Notes under the pieces: model-generated
Database searches by the model: none
What the model saw: only the letters and a program-made list of their open reading frames with translations
Told to the model about the DNA's origin: nothing
DNA from: Streptomyces sp. PCS3-D2
Lineage (GTDB): Bacteria > Actinomycetota > Actinomycetes > Streptomycetales > Streptomycetaceae
Direction of reading: 5' to 3'
DNA length: 64,000 nucleotides
NCBI RefSeq assembly: GCF_000612545.2
Contig: NZ_CP097800.1
Span: 372,001 to 436,000 of the forward strand
Shown: in pieces, positions 7,317 to 17,681 of the stretch
How the letters are laid out: the number at the start of each line of letters is the position of its first letter
Numbering within the stretch: the stretch's first letter is position 1
Position numbers and translations under genes: made by a program

Positions 7317-10300
7317 CTAGCGCTGGTCCGGGCGGTCGGTCACCCGGAGCGTGTTCAGCAGGGGCTTGCCGAAGCCGGAGTGCGTCACGAAGCGGACGTT
7401 GAGCACCCCGTCGGTGACCGTGACCGTGTACGTGCGGGTCAGGGCCGTGTAGGTGCCCGCCTCCAGGGCGATGTCGAGGGAGGGGAGGACCTGCGTGCCC
7501 TCGGCCAGGACGTCGAAGACGCGCTTGTTCGGCTTGGTGGAGGAGAGCTCCGCGAAGCCGAGCTCCACCGTGTAGGTGCCGTTCGGGACGTTGTCGAAAC
7601 GGTACTCGTACATGCCCTCGCGGGCGTTGCGGAAGAGCCGCTGGTCGTCGGTACCGGCGATGGTGCGGCCGGTCGACCGGACGGTGCCGTTGCCCTGGTA
7701 GCCGTAGGACCCGGCCGTGTACCTGCGATCCGGGGACCAGGAGTCGCCCAGCACGTCGGTGCTGCCGTAGCCGGATCCGGCGTCCAGGGCGACCTGGTAG
7801 CGCGGGACGACGAGCTTGACCGGGACGGTGAGGACCGGGGTGCGGCCGCTCGCCGAGGCGATCTTCAGGTCGGAGGTGAGGACCGTTCCGGGGGCCAGTC
7901 CGGTCGTGTCGACCGTGAGGGTGACCGGTGCCCTGCCGCCCGTCGGCAGGTCGCCCGCGGCCGGCGCGGCCTTCAGCCAGCCCGCGTCCTCGGACACCGT
8001 GAACGCCGTGCCCAGACCCGCATTGGTCAGGTCGAGGGTCCGTGTCCGCTGCTGGTCGGCCGGGAGCACGACCTCCAGAGCCGGCTGCGACGCCGTCACC
8101 TTCCCGGTCCGCAGGGACCGGGTCACCGACGTGACGTCGGCGGCCTTGACGTCCACCGTGGCCGTGGCGGACTCGTACTGGGCCGCGGCGAGGGAGACGG
8201 TCCGCGAGCCGGAGGGGCTCTGGACGACGTACCCGCCGTCGGCGGCCGTGATCGCCGACACGGCGGTGTCACCCGCGCCGACGGTCACCGTGGCGCCCGC
8301 GACGCCGTCGCCGTCGTTGGCGTCGAGGACCCGGCCGGCCACCACACCACTCTTGGTGGTGCGGAAGGCGATGGAGAGGCCGTCGGTGATGACGGGGGTG
8401 TTGAAGGAGTAGGCGAAGGCGTCGGTGCCGGTGGCGTTCTCCACCCCGACGGTGGCCGAGGAGCCGCCCTTGATCCCGGTGCCGCCGGTGCCCTTGTAGG
8501 AGTAGGTGACGCTGCCGTCCTCGCCGATGGCCGCGGCGAAGGAGAACCGGTCGGCCTGCGCCGACCAGTGGGACACCTGACGCCACTCGATGACGTAGGC
8601 CCGGTGCGGTGCGGTGCCGGTGACCGCGGTGAAGACGCCCGATCCGGTGCCCGCCGCGCCGACGACCAGGTCGTCCCAGAAGGGGTAGAGGGCCGCGTTG
8701 GGCGTGGCCGTGCTCGGGAGGTCGCCGTTGATGTCGCCGGTGTGGTTGCCGCCGAAGCTGACGGTGCCGTTCGTGCCGATCCAGGCCTGGGCGTACGTCG
8801 TGCCGTACAGCGGCAGCGGGAAGGGCAGGTCGACCCGTTCGGTGGTGTTGTCACCGGTGAGCGCGAGCTGCCGGCTCCCCCCGGTGTACGGCCGGTCGCC
8901 GGCGGTGGCGCAGGCGTAGCCGTAGCCGTCCGTGCGCTCGGGCAGGTTCACCGCGACGGAGGTGTCGCCGTCGACGGTGACCTCGGCGGTGCCGCCGCTG
9001 AGGCAGCGGGAGGCGTGCGTGGCGTTCACCCGGTAGGTGCCGTGCGGCAGGGTGACCTCGAAGCGGCCCTGCGCGTCGGTCGTCGCGGTCACCGGGGTGT
9101 CGGCGATGGTGACGGCGGCCCCGGCGGCCGGGCCGGAGGCGGAGGCGACGGTACCGGTGACCTTGCCGGAGGCGGCCCGGGTGAGGGTGAAGTCGCCGGT
9201 GGCGGTGGCGTTCTCGGTCACCGTGGCGGTTGCGGTCTGCTGTCCGTAGCCGAACTTGGCCGCGGTCAGGGTGTAGGCGCCCACCGACAGGGCCGGGAAG
9301 GAGTAGGTGCCGTCGGCCGCCGTGGTGGCCGTACGGTCGATCGGGCCGTCGGCGGTGACCTTGACGCCCGCGAGGGGCTGGCCGTCGGAGCGTACGGTGC
9401 CGGCGAGGGCTCCGAGCGCACCGCGCGGTGCGGCTTCGACGGCCGCCAGGACGTCGAGACGGCCCTCTCCGAAGACGTTGTTGTCGGCCGCGTCGCCCCC
9501 GCACTGGCTGCTGTCGGTGTCCAGGGCGGTGCCGTCGAGGAGGGATTCGGTCTGCGCGATGTCCCCTTCGAGGGCGGGGGCGGCGGACCACAGCAGGGCC
9601 ACGGCGGCCGCGGTGTGCGGCGAGGCCATGGAGGTGCCGGAGAAGGACTCGTACGTGCCGCCGGGGACGGAGGAGCGGACGTTCACGCCGGGGGCGGAGA
9701 TGTTCGGCTTGACGATGCCTCCGGGGCCCGTGCCGCGGGAGGAGAAGGACGCGATGGCGTTGTTGATGTCGAAGGCGCCGGAACTGTAGGAGCTCGCGTA
9801 GTCACCGGGTGAGCCGGTGGTGGCGCAGCCGGGTCCGGCATTGCCGTTGGAGAAGGCCGGGAAGATGCCGGCGGCCCGCCAGGTGTCGACGACCTGCTGG
9901 TACCAGGGGTCTCCGCCGGCGCCGCCCCAGGAGTTGTTGACGACGTGCGGGGCGAGGTCGGGTCGCGGATTCTGGCCGTTCAGGTCCGTCGGGGCGACGA
10001 TCCACTGGCCGGAGGCGAGCAGCGAGGCCTCGGAGCAGGAGTTGGACTCGCAGCCCTTGGCGGCGATCCACCGGGCGCCGGGGGCGACGCCGATCCGGTT
10101 GGCGCCCCCGTCGTCGCCGACCATCGTGCCCATGGTGTGGGTGCCGTGGTCGTTGTTGTCGCAGGGTGCGGCGCCCGCGCAGACGCCCGCCGGGTCGAAC
10201 CAGTTGTAGGCGTGGGAGTAGCTGCCGTCCGCGTTCCGGCCGCGGTACTGGCCGGCCACGGCCGGGTGGGTGTAGTCGACGCCGCTGTCGATGTTGGCGA

Positions 10301-10925
10301 CGACGATGCCCTCGCCGCGGACGCCGATCCGGTCCCACACCTGCGGGGCGTTGATCCGGTCGATGTTCCACTCGACGGCGTCGGCGACGGCCTTCTCCCG
10401 CCGGCCCTCGGCGGGCTTGGGGAGCTCGACCTTGTCGTCGGCGTCGATCCGGGCCACCTCGGGGCGCTGTGCCAGCGTCCCGGCGAGCTTCTGGCTGCCG
10501 ACGACGCGCACGGCGTTCACGATCCAGTACGAGGTGTACTCGGCGCCCGCGCCTTGCAGTGCCTTGATGACGTCGGCCTGGCTGCGCGCGGCGTGGTCCT
10601 TTTTCGTCCTCAGCACGGTCTCGGCCTTCGCTGCGCGGGTCTGCTGCTTCCCCGCGGCGGTGAGGTCGGCGGCGCTGTCGAGGTAGACCCAGAAGACGGC
10701 CTTGGCGGCGCCGTCGAGCTGGGCGCGGAGCTTGGGTTCGATCTTGCGCTCGGCCGCGGTCGGCACGCTGGGGCCGGGATCCGGTGCCGCTGCGGCGACG
10801 CCCGCGCCGAGCGGGAGCAGCAAGACCGAGGTGAGTGCGGCGAGCGCCGTGCGCAGGGACCGTGCGGGCCTGGCACGCCGTGTGGGCCGTAGGGCTGGTG
10901 AGGACCGCTTGTCGCGTTGGGCCAC
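7317..10925 (-). CDS. Secreted multidomain subtilase (S8) with carboxypeptidase-regulatory-like and malectin domains
   Basis: 1202 residues from a GTG at 10925 preceded by GAGGAG 8 nt upstream. Arg-rich n-region and hydrophobic core (24-47) form a Sec signal peptide. A propeptide-like region (55-185) precedes the peptidase domain, whose triad is Asp213 (NIDSGVDYTHP), His260 (DHGTHTMGT) and Ser432 (SGTSMASPH); oxyanion Asn lies in NNSWGG. Then follow two carboxypeptidase-regulatory-like beta domains, a beta-rich domain (TNGTVSFGGN, FWDDLVV), a third regulatory-like domain, a BACON-like strand region, and a C-terminal malectin-type domain (about 1050-1195; DAGSGYGSTDVLGDSWSPD) that may bind carbohydrate. 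Likely a secreted endopeptidase. Monocistronic, with its own terminator. Confidence 0.92.
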   Translation of the reverse strand: MAQRDKRSSPALRPTRRARPARSLRTALAALTSVLLLPLGAGVAAAAPDPGPSVPTAAERKIEPKLRAQLDGAAKAVFWVYLDSAADLTAAGKQQTRAAKAETVLRTKKDHAARSQADVIKALQGAGAEYTSYWIVNAVRVVGSQKLAGTLAQRPEVARIDADDKVELPKPAEGRREKAVADAVEWNIDRINAPQVWDRIGVRGEGIVVANIDSGVDYTHPAVAGQYRGRNADGSYSHAYNWFDPAGVCAGAAPCDNNDHGTHTMGTMVGDDGGANRIGVAPGARWIAAKGCESNSCSEASLLASGQWIVAPTDLNGQNPRPDLAPHVVNNSWGGAGGDPWYQQVVDTWRAAGIFPAFSNGNAGPGCATTGSPGDYASSYSSGAFDINNAIASFSSRGTGPGGIVKPNISAPGVNVRSSVPGGTYESFSGTSMASPHTAAAVALLWSAAPALEGDIAQTESLLDGTALDTDSSQCGGDAADNNVFGEGRLDVLAAVEAAPRGALGALAGTVRSDGQPLAGVKVTADGPIDRTATTAADGTYSFPALSVGAYTLTAAKFGYGQQTATATVTENATATGDFTLTRAASGKVTGTVASASGPAAGAAVTIADTPVTATTDAQGRFEVTLPHGTYRVNATHASRCLSGGTAEVTVDGDTSVAVNLPERTDGYGYACATAGDRPYTGGSRQLALTGDNTTERVDLPFPLPLYGTTYAQAWIGTNGTVSFGGNHTGDINGDLPSTATPNAALYPFWDDLVVGAAGTGSGVFTAVTGTAPHRAYVIEWRQVSHWSAQADRFSFAAAIGEDGSVTYSYKGTGGTGIKGGSSATVGVENATGTDAFAYSFNTPVITDGLSIAFRTTKSGVVAGRVLDANDGDGVAGATVTVGAGDTAVSAITAADGGYVVQSPSGSRTVSLAAAQYESATATVDVKAADVTSVTRSLRTGKVTASQPALEVVLPADQQRTRTLDLTNAGLGTAFTVSEDAGWLKAAPAAGDLPTGGRAPVTLTVDTTGLAPGTVLTSDLKIASASGRTPVLTVPVKLVVPRYQVALDAGSGYGSTDVLGDSWSPDRRYTAGSYGYQGNGTVRSTGRTIAGTDDQRLFRNAREGMYEYRFDNVPNGTYTVELGFAELSSTKPNKRVFDVLAEGTQVLPSLDIALEAGTYTALTRTYTVTVTDGVLNVRFVTHSGFGKPLLNTLRVTDRPDQR

Positions 10926-11101
10926 GTGTTGTCTCCTCGTACGCCGTGTGCGGGATGTGCGGGAAGGGTGCGCGTGACGTGCGCGGGTCATGTTGAACGA
11001 GGCGTCATGCTCATTACAAGAGGGCCTTATGAGCCGTGCCCGGCAGCGCCGGCTCGGGCCGCCCACTGGCCCTTCCGCGCCGGGCGGGCCAGCCTGAAGG
11101 C

Positions 11102-12610
11102 ATGACCGTGCCGGCCGAGTCGCCCGACGCACCGCCCGAGCCCGCCGTCCCGCTCGCCTCGGCGCGCGGACGGTGGATCCTGCTGGCCACGGCGCTCGGC
11201 TCGACCATGGCCCTGCTCGACTCGACCGTGGTGAATGTGGCGCTCCCCCGCATCGGGGAGGATCTCGGCGCCGATCTCGCGGCGCTCCAGTGGACGGTCA
11301 ACGCCTATCTGCTGACCCTCGCCGGACTGATCCTGGTCGGCGGAGCGCTCGGCGACCGCTTCGGCCGGCGCCGGATCTTCGTGCTGGGCACGGCGTGGTT
11401 CGCGGTGGGCTCCCTGCTGTGCGGGCTCGCCCCGAACGCCGCGGTGCTGGTGGCCGCCCGGGCCCTGCAGGGCATCGGCGGCGCGCTGCTCACGCCCGGC
11501 TCCCTCGCCCTGATCCAGGGCTCGATCCGGGCCGGGGACCGGGGCCGCGCGGTGGGCCTGTGGTCGGGGCTGGGCGGCGTCGGCGCGGCGGTGGGGCCCT
11601 TCCTCGGCGGCTGGCTGGTGGACGGGCCCGGCTGGCGGTGGGTGTTCCTGCTCAACGTGCCGGTGGCCGCGCTGTGCGTCCCGGTGGCCCTGCGGCATGT
11701 CCCGGAGTCACGGGACCCGCTGGCGCACGGCCGCTTCGACGCGGCGGGCGCGCTGCTCGGCGCGGGCTCGCTGGGACTGGTCACCTACGCGCTGATCGAG
11801 GCCTCGTCGGGCACCGCCCCCGTGATCGCCGCCGCGGTGGGCGGTGTACTGCTCGGCGTCGCCTTCGTCTGGGTGGAGCGGCACCGGGCCGATCCCATGG
11901 TGCCGCCGCAGATGTTCGCCTCCCGGCAGTTCACGGCCGTCAACCTCGTCACCCTGTGCGTGTACGCGGCCTTCAGCGGCTTCTTCTTCCTCGTCGTGCT
12001 CCAGCTCCAGGTCGTGGCCGGGTATTCGGCGCTGGGCGCCGGGGCCGCCCTGCTGCCGACCACCTTGCTGATGCTGCTGCTGTCGGCCCGTTCGGGGGAG
12101 ATCGGCGAGCGGATCGGGCCGCGCCTGCCGCTCACCGTGGGGCCCGTGCTGTGCGCGGCCGGGACCCTGCTGACGCTGCGGGTGGGCCCGGGGGCCTCGT
12201 ATGTCGCGGACGTACTGCCCGCGATGGTGGTGATGGGGCTGGGGATGGTGGCCCTGGTGGCTCCGCTGACGGCGACCGTGCTGTCCTCGGTGGACCCGGG
12301 ACGGGCGGGCCTGGCCAGCGGCATCAACAACGCCGCCGCCCGCGCGGCCGGCCTGATCGCGGTGGCGGCCCTGCCGCTGCTGGCCGGGATGGGCCCCGAG
12401 TCGTACCTGTCGGCGGCCCAGTTCGACGCCGCCTTCGGCCGTGCGATGCCCTGGTGTGCCGGGGCCCTCGTGGCCGGCGCCGCCGTCGCCTGGGCGACCG
12501 TGCGCTCCCCCGCACCGGCCAGGTGCCACCCGCAGTGCCACACGCACTGCGCGCTGTCCTCGCCGCCGCTCGAACCCCGCGAGCGGGGTGGGCCCACGAC
12601 GCCGGGCTGA
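11102..12610 (+). CDS. MFS transporter, DHA2 (EmrB/QacA) family, 14 TM
   Basis: 502 residues, proton-driven drug exporter of the 14-helix type. The N-terminal motif C/A region LDSTVVNVALPRIGEDLG and the loop motif GDRFGRRRIF are characteristic, and hydrophobic helices recur to about residue 465. The ATG at 11102 is preferred over upstream in-frame starts because the protein then begins just before the first helix; GAAGG is only just upstream. The C-terminal tail (CHPQCHTHCALSS) is Cys/His-rich and unusual. The downstream membrane gene starts 4 bp after its stop, suggesting translational coupling. No regulator is adjacent, and substrates cannot be predicted. Confidence 0.9.
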   Translation: MTVPAESPDAPPEPAVPLASARGRWILLATALGSTMALLDSTVVNVALPRIGEDLGADLAALQWTVNAYLLTLAGLILVGGALGDRFGRRRIFVLGTAWFAVGSLLCGLAPNAAVLVAARALQGIGGALLTPGSLALIQGSIRAGDRGRAVGLWSGLGGVGAAVGPFLGGWLVDGPGWRWVFLLNVPVAALCVPVALRHVPESRDPLAHGRFDAAGALLGAGSLGLVTYALIEASSGTAPVIAAAVGGVLLGVAFVWVERHRADPMVPPQMFASRQFTAVNLVTLCVYAAFSGFFFLVVLQLQVVAGYSALGAGAALLPTTLLMLLLSARSGEIGERIGPRLPLTVGPVLCAAGTLLTLRVGPGASYVADVLPAMVVMGLGMVALVAPLTATVLSSVDPGRAGLASGINNAAARAAGLIAVAALPLLAGMGPESYLSAAQFDAAFGRAMPWCAGALVAGAAVAWATVRSPAPARCHPQCHTHCALSSPPLEPRERGGPTTPG

Positions 12611-12614
12611 TCCC

Positions 12615-13241
12615 GTGTGCTGGAGCGCGACGGCCGATCTGGTGGCCGGCACGGCGGTCGCCGCCGTAGGGGTCGTGTGCCTGGCACGCGTGCGCCGGGC
12701 CCGCGATCTTGCCGTCGCGGCCCTGCCGCTGCTGCTGGGCGTGCACCAGCTGGTGGAGGCCGCGGTCTGGGAGTCGGGCGGCGGCTGCTCTGCGGCCGCC
12801 ACAGCCTGGGCCGTGATCGCCCTTCCCCTGCTGCCGGTGTGGGTCCCGGTCGGGGTGCTGCTCGCCGCCGCGCCGGGGGCACGGCGGCGCCTGTGGGCGC
12901 CGGTGGCGGTCGGAGGCGTGACGGCCGCGGTACTCGTGCACGCCCTCGCGACCGGGCCGGTGAGCGCCGAGATCCGGGGCCGCACCCTCGGTTACGAGGT
13001 GCATGTCGCCTGGACGCCCCTGGTCCTGACGGGCTACCTGTTCGCCACTCTGGGCGCCCTGCTGCTCGCCCGGGACCGGTGGCTGCGGGCCCTCGGCTCG
13101 GTGCTGGCGGCGGGAGCCCTGGCCTGCGCGGCGCTGTGGCGGCTGGAATTCGCCTCCACCTGGTGTGCCTTCGCCGCGGTGGCCTCGCTGCTGGTGCTGG
13201 GCTGGGTCCGGGACCGGCAGCCGGCCGCGGGGAGCGGCTGA
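12615..13241 (+). CDS. Small integral membrane protein (DUF6629-like)
   Basis: 208 residues with six or seven hydrophobic helices. The N-terminus VCWSATADLVAGTAVAAVGV, with a conserved-looking CWSATADL, and the segment LLLGVHQLVEAAVW match what I recall of the Streptomyces DUF6629 family; function unknown. A GTG start at 12615 sits 4 bp after the MFS stop, so translation is probably coupled to the exporter. The frame is open further upstream, inside the MFS gene, in a non-coding-like composition. Confidence 0.78.
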   Translation: MCWSATADLVAGTAVAAVGVVCLARVRRARDLAVAALPLLLGVHQLVEAAVWESGGGCSAAATAWAVIALPLLPVWVPVGVLLAAAPGARRRLWAPVAVGGVTAAVLVHALATGPVSAEIRGRTLGYEVHVAWTPLVLTGYLFATLGALLLARDRWLRALGSVLAAGALACAALWRLEFASTWCAFAAVASLLVLGWVRDRQPAAGSG

Positions 13242-13295
13242 TCGGCCGAAAGTTTTCTGGACGTATGTAGTGACTTCACATGCGGACAGCAGTAG

Positions 13296-14984
<1,689 letters not shown>

Positions 14985-15007
14985 GGCCGCGTCCTCCCCC
15001 CAGCGGC

Positions 15008-15038
15008 CGGGGCCGTTCGGATCCGCCGAACGGCCCCG
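15008..15038. terminator. Terminator after cholesterol oxidase
   Basis: Perfect 13-bp inverted repeat (arm CGGGGCCGTTCGG) around a 5-nt loop, starting 24 bp after the choD stop. Confidence 0.85.
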
Positions 15039-15070
15039 TACTCACACCCGAACGGCCCCGTACTCGCACC
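15027..15070. repeat. 22-bp tandem duplication overlapping the terminator arm
   Basis: Two adjacent 22-bp copies beginning CGAACGGCCCCGTACTC, differing at one base (A or G). The first copy includes the 3' arm of the terminator, so the arm is duplicated and could form an alternative hairpin. It is followed by GC-rich CCGGCCGAG(CC) reiterations to about 15110. Confidence 0.75.
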
Positions 15071-15131
15071 CGGCCGAGCCCGGCCGAGCCCCTGCCGAGC
15101 CCGGCCGCCCCGCCCCGGCCCGGCCCCCCGC

Positions 15132-15611
15132 TCAGTGCCCCGGCAGCACGCAGACGCTGTCGAGGCCCAGCACGTGGTTCAGCCGCCCGAAGGCCAGCCA
15201 GGACCCGATGCTCATCGTGAGTTCCACGATCTCCAGCTGGCTGTAGTGCGCGGTCATCCGGTCCCAGAACTCGTCGTCGAGCCCGTGGTGGTCGAGGGTG
15301 TACCGCTCGGCGTACTCCGCGGCCAGCCGGGTGCGCCCGTCGAACGCCTCGGTGGTGCGCCACTCGGTGACCGCGTCGGCGAACTCCTCCTCGACCTTCT
15401 GCCCGTCCCGCTCGGTACGCCAGTCCAGGCAGAAGACGCACCCGTTGATCTGTGCGACGCGCAGCCGGGCGGCCTCGAACTCGCGCAGCCCCAGGGTGGT
15501 GTGGGCGTACACCGACAGGGAGAAGTTGGCGGCGGCCATGCCGATCCCGGGCACCATGTCGCCCCACACGTACTCGATCGGGTGCTGGCCTTCGGGGATG
15601 TCGATCCTCAT
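15132..15611 (-). CDS. Carboxymuconolactone decarboxylase (AhpD-like) family protein
   Basis: 159 residues, all-helical AhpD/CMD fold. Key motif is INGCVFCLDWRTERD: a Cys-x-x-Cys pattern would be expected for AhpD-type peroxidases, but here only C-x-F-C survives (CVFC), followed by the usual helix; a downstream EFWDRM and LEIVELTMSIGSWLAFGRLNHVLGL complete the fold. Could be an alkylhydroperoxidase-like redox protein. Its ATG overlaps the stop of the upstream dehydrogenase gene (ATGA at 15608-15611), so the two are translationally coupled and probably act together. Confidence 0.88.
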   Translation of the reverse strand: MRIDIPEGQHPIEYVWGDMVPGIGMAAANFSLSVYAHTTLGLREFEAARLRVAQINGCVFCLDWRTERDGQKVEEEFADAVTEWRTTEAFDGRTRLAAEYAERYTLDHHGLDDEFWDRMTAHYSQLEIVELTMSIGSWLAFGRLNHVLGLDSVCVLPGH

Positions 15612-16690
15612 GACGGTTTCCTTCCGAGTCTGCCGGTGGCGGGGCGCAGCGGGACGTCGAGGGCGTCGTAGAGTCCGGGCTCCGCCGCGACGAGCCAGTC
15701 GACGGCGCCGACGAGGCGGCCGACGGCAGTGGCGTTGCCGCCCGCGGAGCGGTTCTCGCCCTCGTCGGTGGCCTCGACGGTGACCTCGATGCGGGGACGG
15801 CCCTCGATGATGACCCGGTGGGCTCCGTCGCCGCCGTCCGGCGGGGCGGGCCAGTCCGGTGCGCACGAGGGGTGGATGCGGGTGACGTGCTCGATGACGA
15901 TGCGGGGCTCGCCCCCGACGATGCCCTGCACCTCGAAGCGGATGGCACCCTGGGTGCCCGCAGCGAAATCGCCCATGGTGCGGGTGGTCACGGCGGTGTC
16001 GAGGGGGCGGCGCTCCGACGTCTCGCGGATCTCGTCGAGTTCGACGCCGAGCGCCCTGGCCATCATCCGTATCTGGCCGCCCCAGACCATCGTCGGAACC
16101 GACGGCATGAGCATCATCGGCTCGAAGTCCATGGGATGCCCCATGCCGATGAGGTCGCGGACGGAGTCCGGCTGGTCGTAGGTGGAGTAGTCGAAGATCT
16201 CCTGGCAGCGGATGGCGTCGATGCTGGTGCCGAGGCCGCTGAGCAGGAGCGGGAGCACGTCGTTGCCCCAGCCGGGGTCGACGCCGGAGGCGAAGAGCGA
16301 GCCGCCGCCCTCCGCGATGGCCGCCAGCACCGGGTCCCGGAACTCCGGTGGGGCACTGCGGTGGTCGTAGAGCGGGTAGAGGGCCGGGCTGACCACGACG
16401 GCACCCGCCCGGATCGCCCGGGTGATGTCGGCGAGGGCCTCGTCGGGGCGGACGTCCCCGGACGCGGCGTACACCACCGCCCGGGGGCGGCCCGCCAGTA
16501 CGGCTTCGGCGTCGCCGGTGGCCTCGACGCCCAACAGGTGGTCGAGGCCGCCGAGTTCGCCCGCGTCGCGGCCGATCTTGGCTGGATTGTGGACGATGAC
16601 TGCGCGCAGTTCGAGCGCGGGATGGGCCGCAACGGCGCGGATGGCCAGACGGCCGACGTTGCCGGTGCCCCAGACAACCGTGGGAATCAT
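15608..16690 (-). CDS. NAD(P)-dependent dihydrodipicolinate reductase-like dehydrogenase
   Basis: 360 residues. Rossmann motif VVWGTGNVGR at the N-terminus, then the family's VYAASGDVRPDEAL, GVDPGWGNDVLPLLLSG and the C-terminal DAPB-like domain. It belongs to the group annotated as DapB-like or 2,4-diaminopentanoate/amine dehydrogenase-like proteins, which act on small substrates other than dihydrodipicolinate; some are found with sterol or acyl metabolism. The ATG at 16690 starts exactly at the Rossmann strand. No clear ribosome-binding site precedes it, and an in-frame ATG at 16726 is an alternative. Overlaps the downstream CMD-family gene by 4 bp. Confidence 0.88.
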   Translation of the reverse strand: MIPTVVWGTGNVGRLAIRAVAAHPALELRAVIVHNPAKIGRDAGELGGLDHLLGVEATGDAEAVLAGRPRAVVYAASGDVRPDEALADITRAIRAGAVVVSPALYPLYDHRSAPPEFRDPVLAAIAEGGGSLFASGVDPGWGNDVLPLLLSGLGTSIDAIRCQEIFDYSTYDQPDSVRDLIGMGHPMDFEPMMLMPSVPTMVWGGQIRMMARALGVELDEIRETSERRPLDTAVTTRTMGDFAAGTQGAIRFEVQGIVGGEPRIVIEHVTRIHPSCAPDWPAPPDGGDGAHRVIIEGRPRIEVTVEATDEGENRSAGGNATAVGRLVGAVDWLVAAEPGLYDALDVPLRPATGRLGRKPS

Positions 16691-16759
16691 GCGCGGAGGG
16701 TAGCCACCGTCCCCGCACCTTTCCATAGCCGCGCGGCCCGAACCCTCACGCTCCGGGTG

Positions 16760-16924
16760 TTACTGGTTCTGGCCGCCCAGGACGAAGAGGAGGTAGACGA
16801 AGAAGGCGAAGAGGTGGCCGACGAAGAGGTAGGCGATCAGGCGGATGATCAGGCCGCGCGGGAACTTGGCCTCGAAGCGCGCGCGTACGCCGACGGGCTT
16901 GTCCGCGGGGGTCACGGGGGCCAT
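16760..16924 (-). CDS. DUF6126-like single-pass small membrane protein
   Basis: 54 residues, too short for a usual ORF search. Starts MAPVTPADKPVGVRARFEAK, continues with a basic segment (FPRGLIIRL) and one hydrophobic helix (about 29-48), and ends GGQNQ. This arrangement matches DUF6126 proteins, which I recall being encoded next to cupin/XRE regulators in Streptomyces. It starts 18 bp after the stop of just such a regulator, so they form an operon. Probably an inner-membrane peptide with the basic end inside (inference). Function unknown. Confidence 0.82.
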   Translation of the reverse strand: MAPVTPADKPVGVRARFEAKFPRGLIIRLIAYLFVGHLFAFFVYLLFVLGGQNQ

Positions 16925-16942
16925 GGACGGGCTCCTCGCCTA

Positions 16943-17575
16943 TCAGTGGTGCGTGGTGGACGCGGCCCCGCCGAGACACAGCCCGGCGAGGCTGCTCTGG
17001 AGCAGGGTGTGGACGAACAGCAGGTCGGCTCCGCCGGTGGAGGCGGCACCGATCCGGTGCGGGGTGAGGGAGTCGAAGTGCGCGCTGTCCCCGGGCTCCA
17101 GCAGGTACTCGGCCTCGCCCAGGTGCAGGCGCAGCCGCCCCTCCAGGACGTACAGCCATTCCTCGCCGGGATGGACGCGAACCAGTTCCCCGGGGCCGCG
17201 GCCGTACGGCACGCGGACGCGCAGTGCCTGCATCCCCCGCCCTGCCCCGCCCGCCTGCCGGTACGTCCAGCCGTCGGCCTCGCGGGCGGCCGGACCGCCG
17301 GCCCGTACGATGGGGTCGGCCGCCGGGGAGGCCTCGCCGAGCAGTTCGGAGACCGTCGTACCGTAGGTGCGGGCGAGCCCCAGCAGGAGCGGCAGCGAAG
17401 GCTGACGCCGGCCGGTCTCCAGGCGGGACAGGTGGGCGGGCGAGAGCCGGGCCCGCGCTGCGGCGGCCTCCAGGGTGAGGCCGGCACGTCGGCGCAGCTC
17501 GCGCAGCTGCGGCGCCACGGCGGGCAGCTGGTCGGCCGCGCCGTCCGGGCGGTCGGGGGTGGGACCGGGCGTCAT
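16943..17575 (-). CDS. XRE-family regulator with C-terminal cupin domain
   Basis: 210 residues. HTH_3 domain (about 20-78; LRELRRRAGLTLEAAAARA, LSPAHLSRLETGRRQPSLP) joined to a cupin-2 barrel (about 110-195; VHPGEEWLYVLEGRLRLHL and LEPGDSAHFDSLTPHRI). Such regulators bind small molecules in the cupin and often repress adjacent genes. A perfect 17-bp palindrome lies 41 bp upstream of its start (17616-17632) and is the likely autoregulatory operator. The DUF6126-like gene follows on the same transcript. Confidence 0.92.
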   Translation of the reverse strand: MTPGPTPDRPDGAADQLPAVAPQLRELRRRAGLTLEAAAARARLSPAHLSRLETGRRQPSLPLLLGLARTYGTTVSELLGEASPAADPIVRAGGPAAREADGWTYRQAGGAGRGMQALRVRVPYGRGPGELVRVHPGEEWLYVLEGRLRLHLGEAEYLLEPGDSAHFDSLTPHRIGAASTGGADLLFVHTLLQSSLAGLCLGGAASTTHH

Positions 17576-17615
17576 GCCCCGATTGAGTCAGACTCTTACC
17601 TTCCTGGCAAACCGT

Positions 17616-17632
17616 CTTGCCTCTGAGGCAAG
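17616..17632. promoter_or_regulatory. Palindromic operator candidate for the cupin-XRE regulator
   Basis: CTTGCCTC-T-GAGGCAAG is a perfect palindrome with 8-bp arms and one central base. A further GGCAA half-site lies at 17606-17610, giving a second, spaced dyad GGCAA-N6-TTGCC with the left arm. It sits in the 106-bp gap between the regulator start and the DNA ligase stop, exactly where an autoregulator would bind. Confidence 0.6.
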
Positions 17633-17681
17633 TCGACCGGGGCCGCGACGCCGGCCGGCGCTTCGGCCCGCCCCGGCGCTT

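Noticed and set aside
7236-9812. Very long plus-strand open frame (858 codons) opposite the large subtilase
   Set aside because: Antisense to a gene with a complete catalytic triad and domains; its Gly/Val/Arg-rich translation has no family features. Long shadow frames are normal at this GC content.
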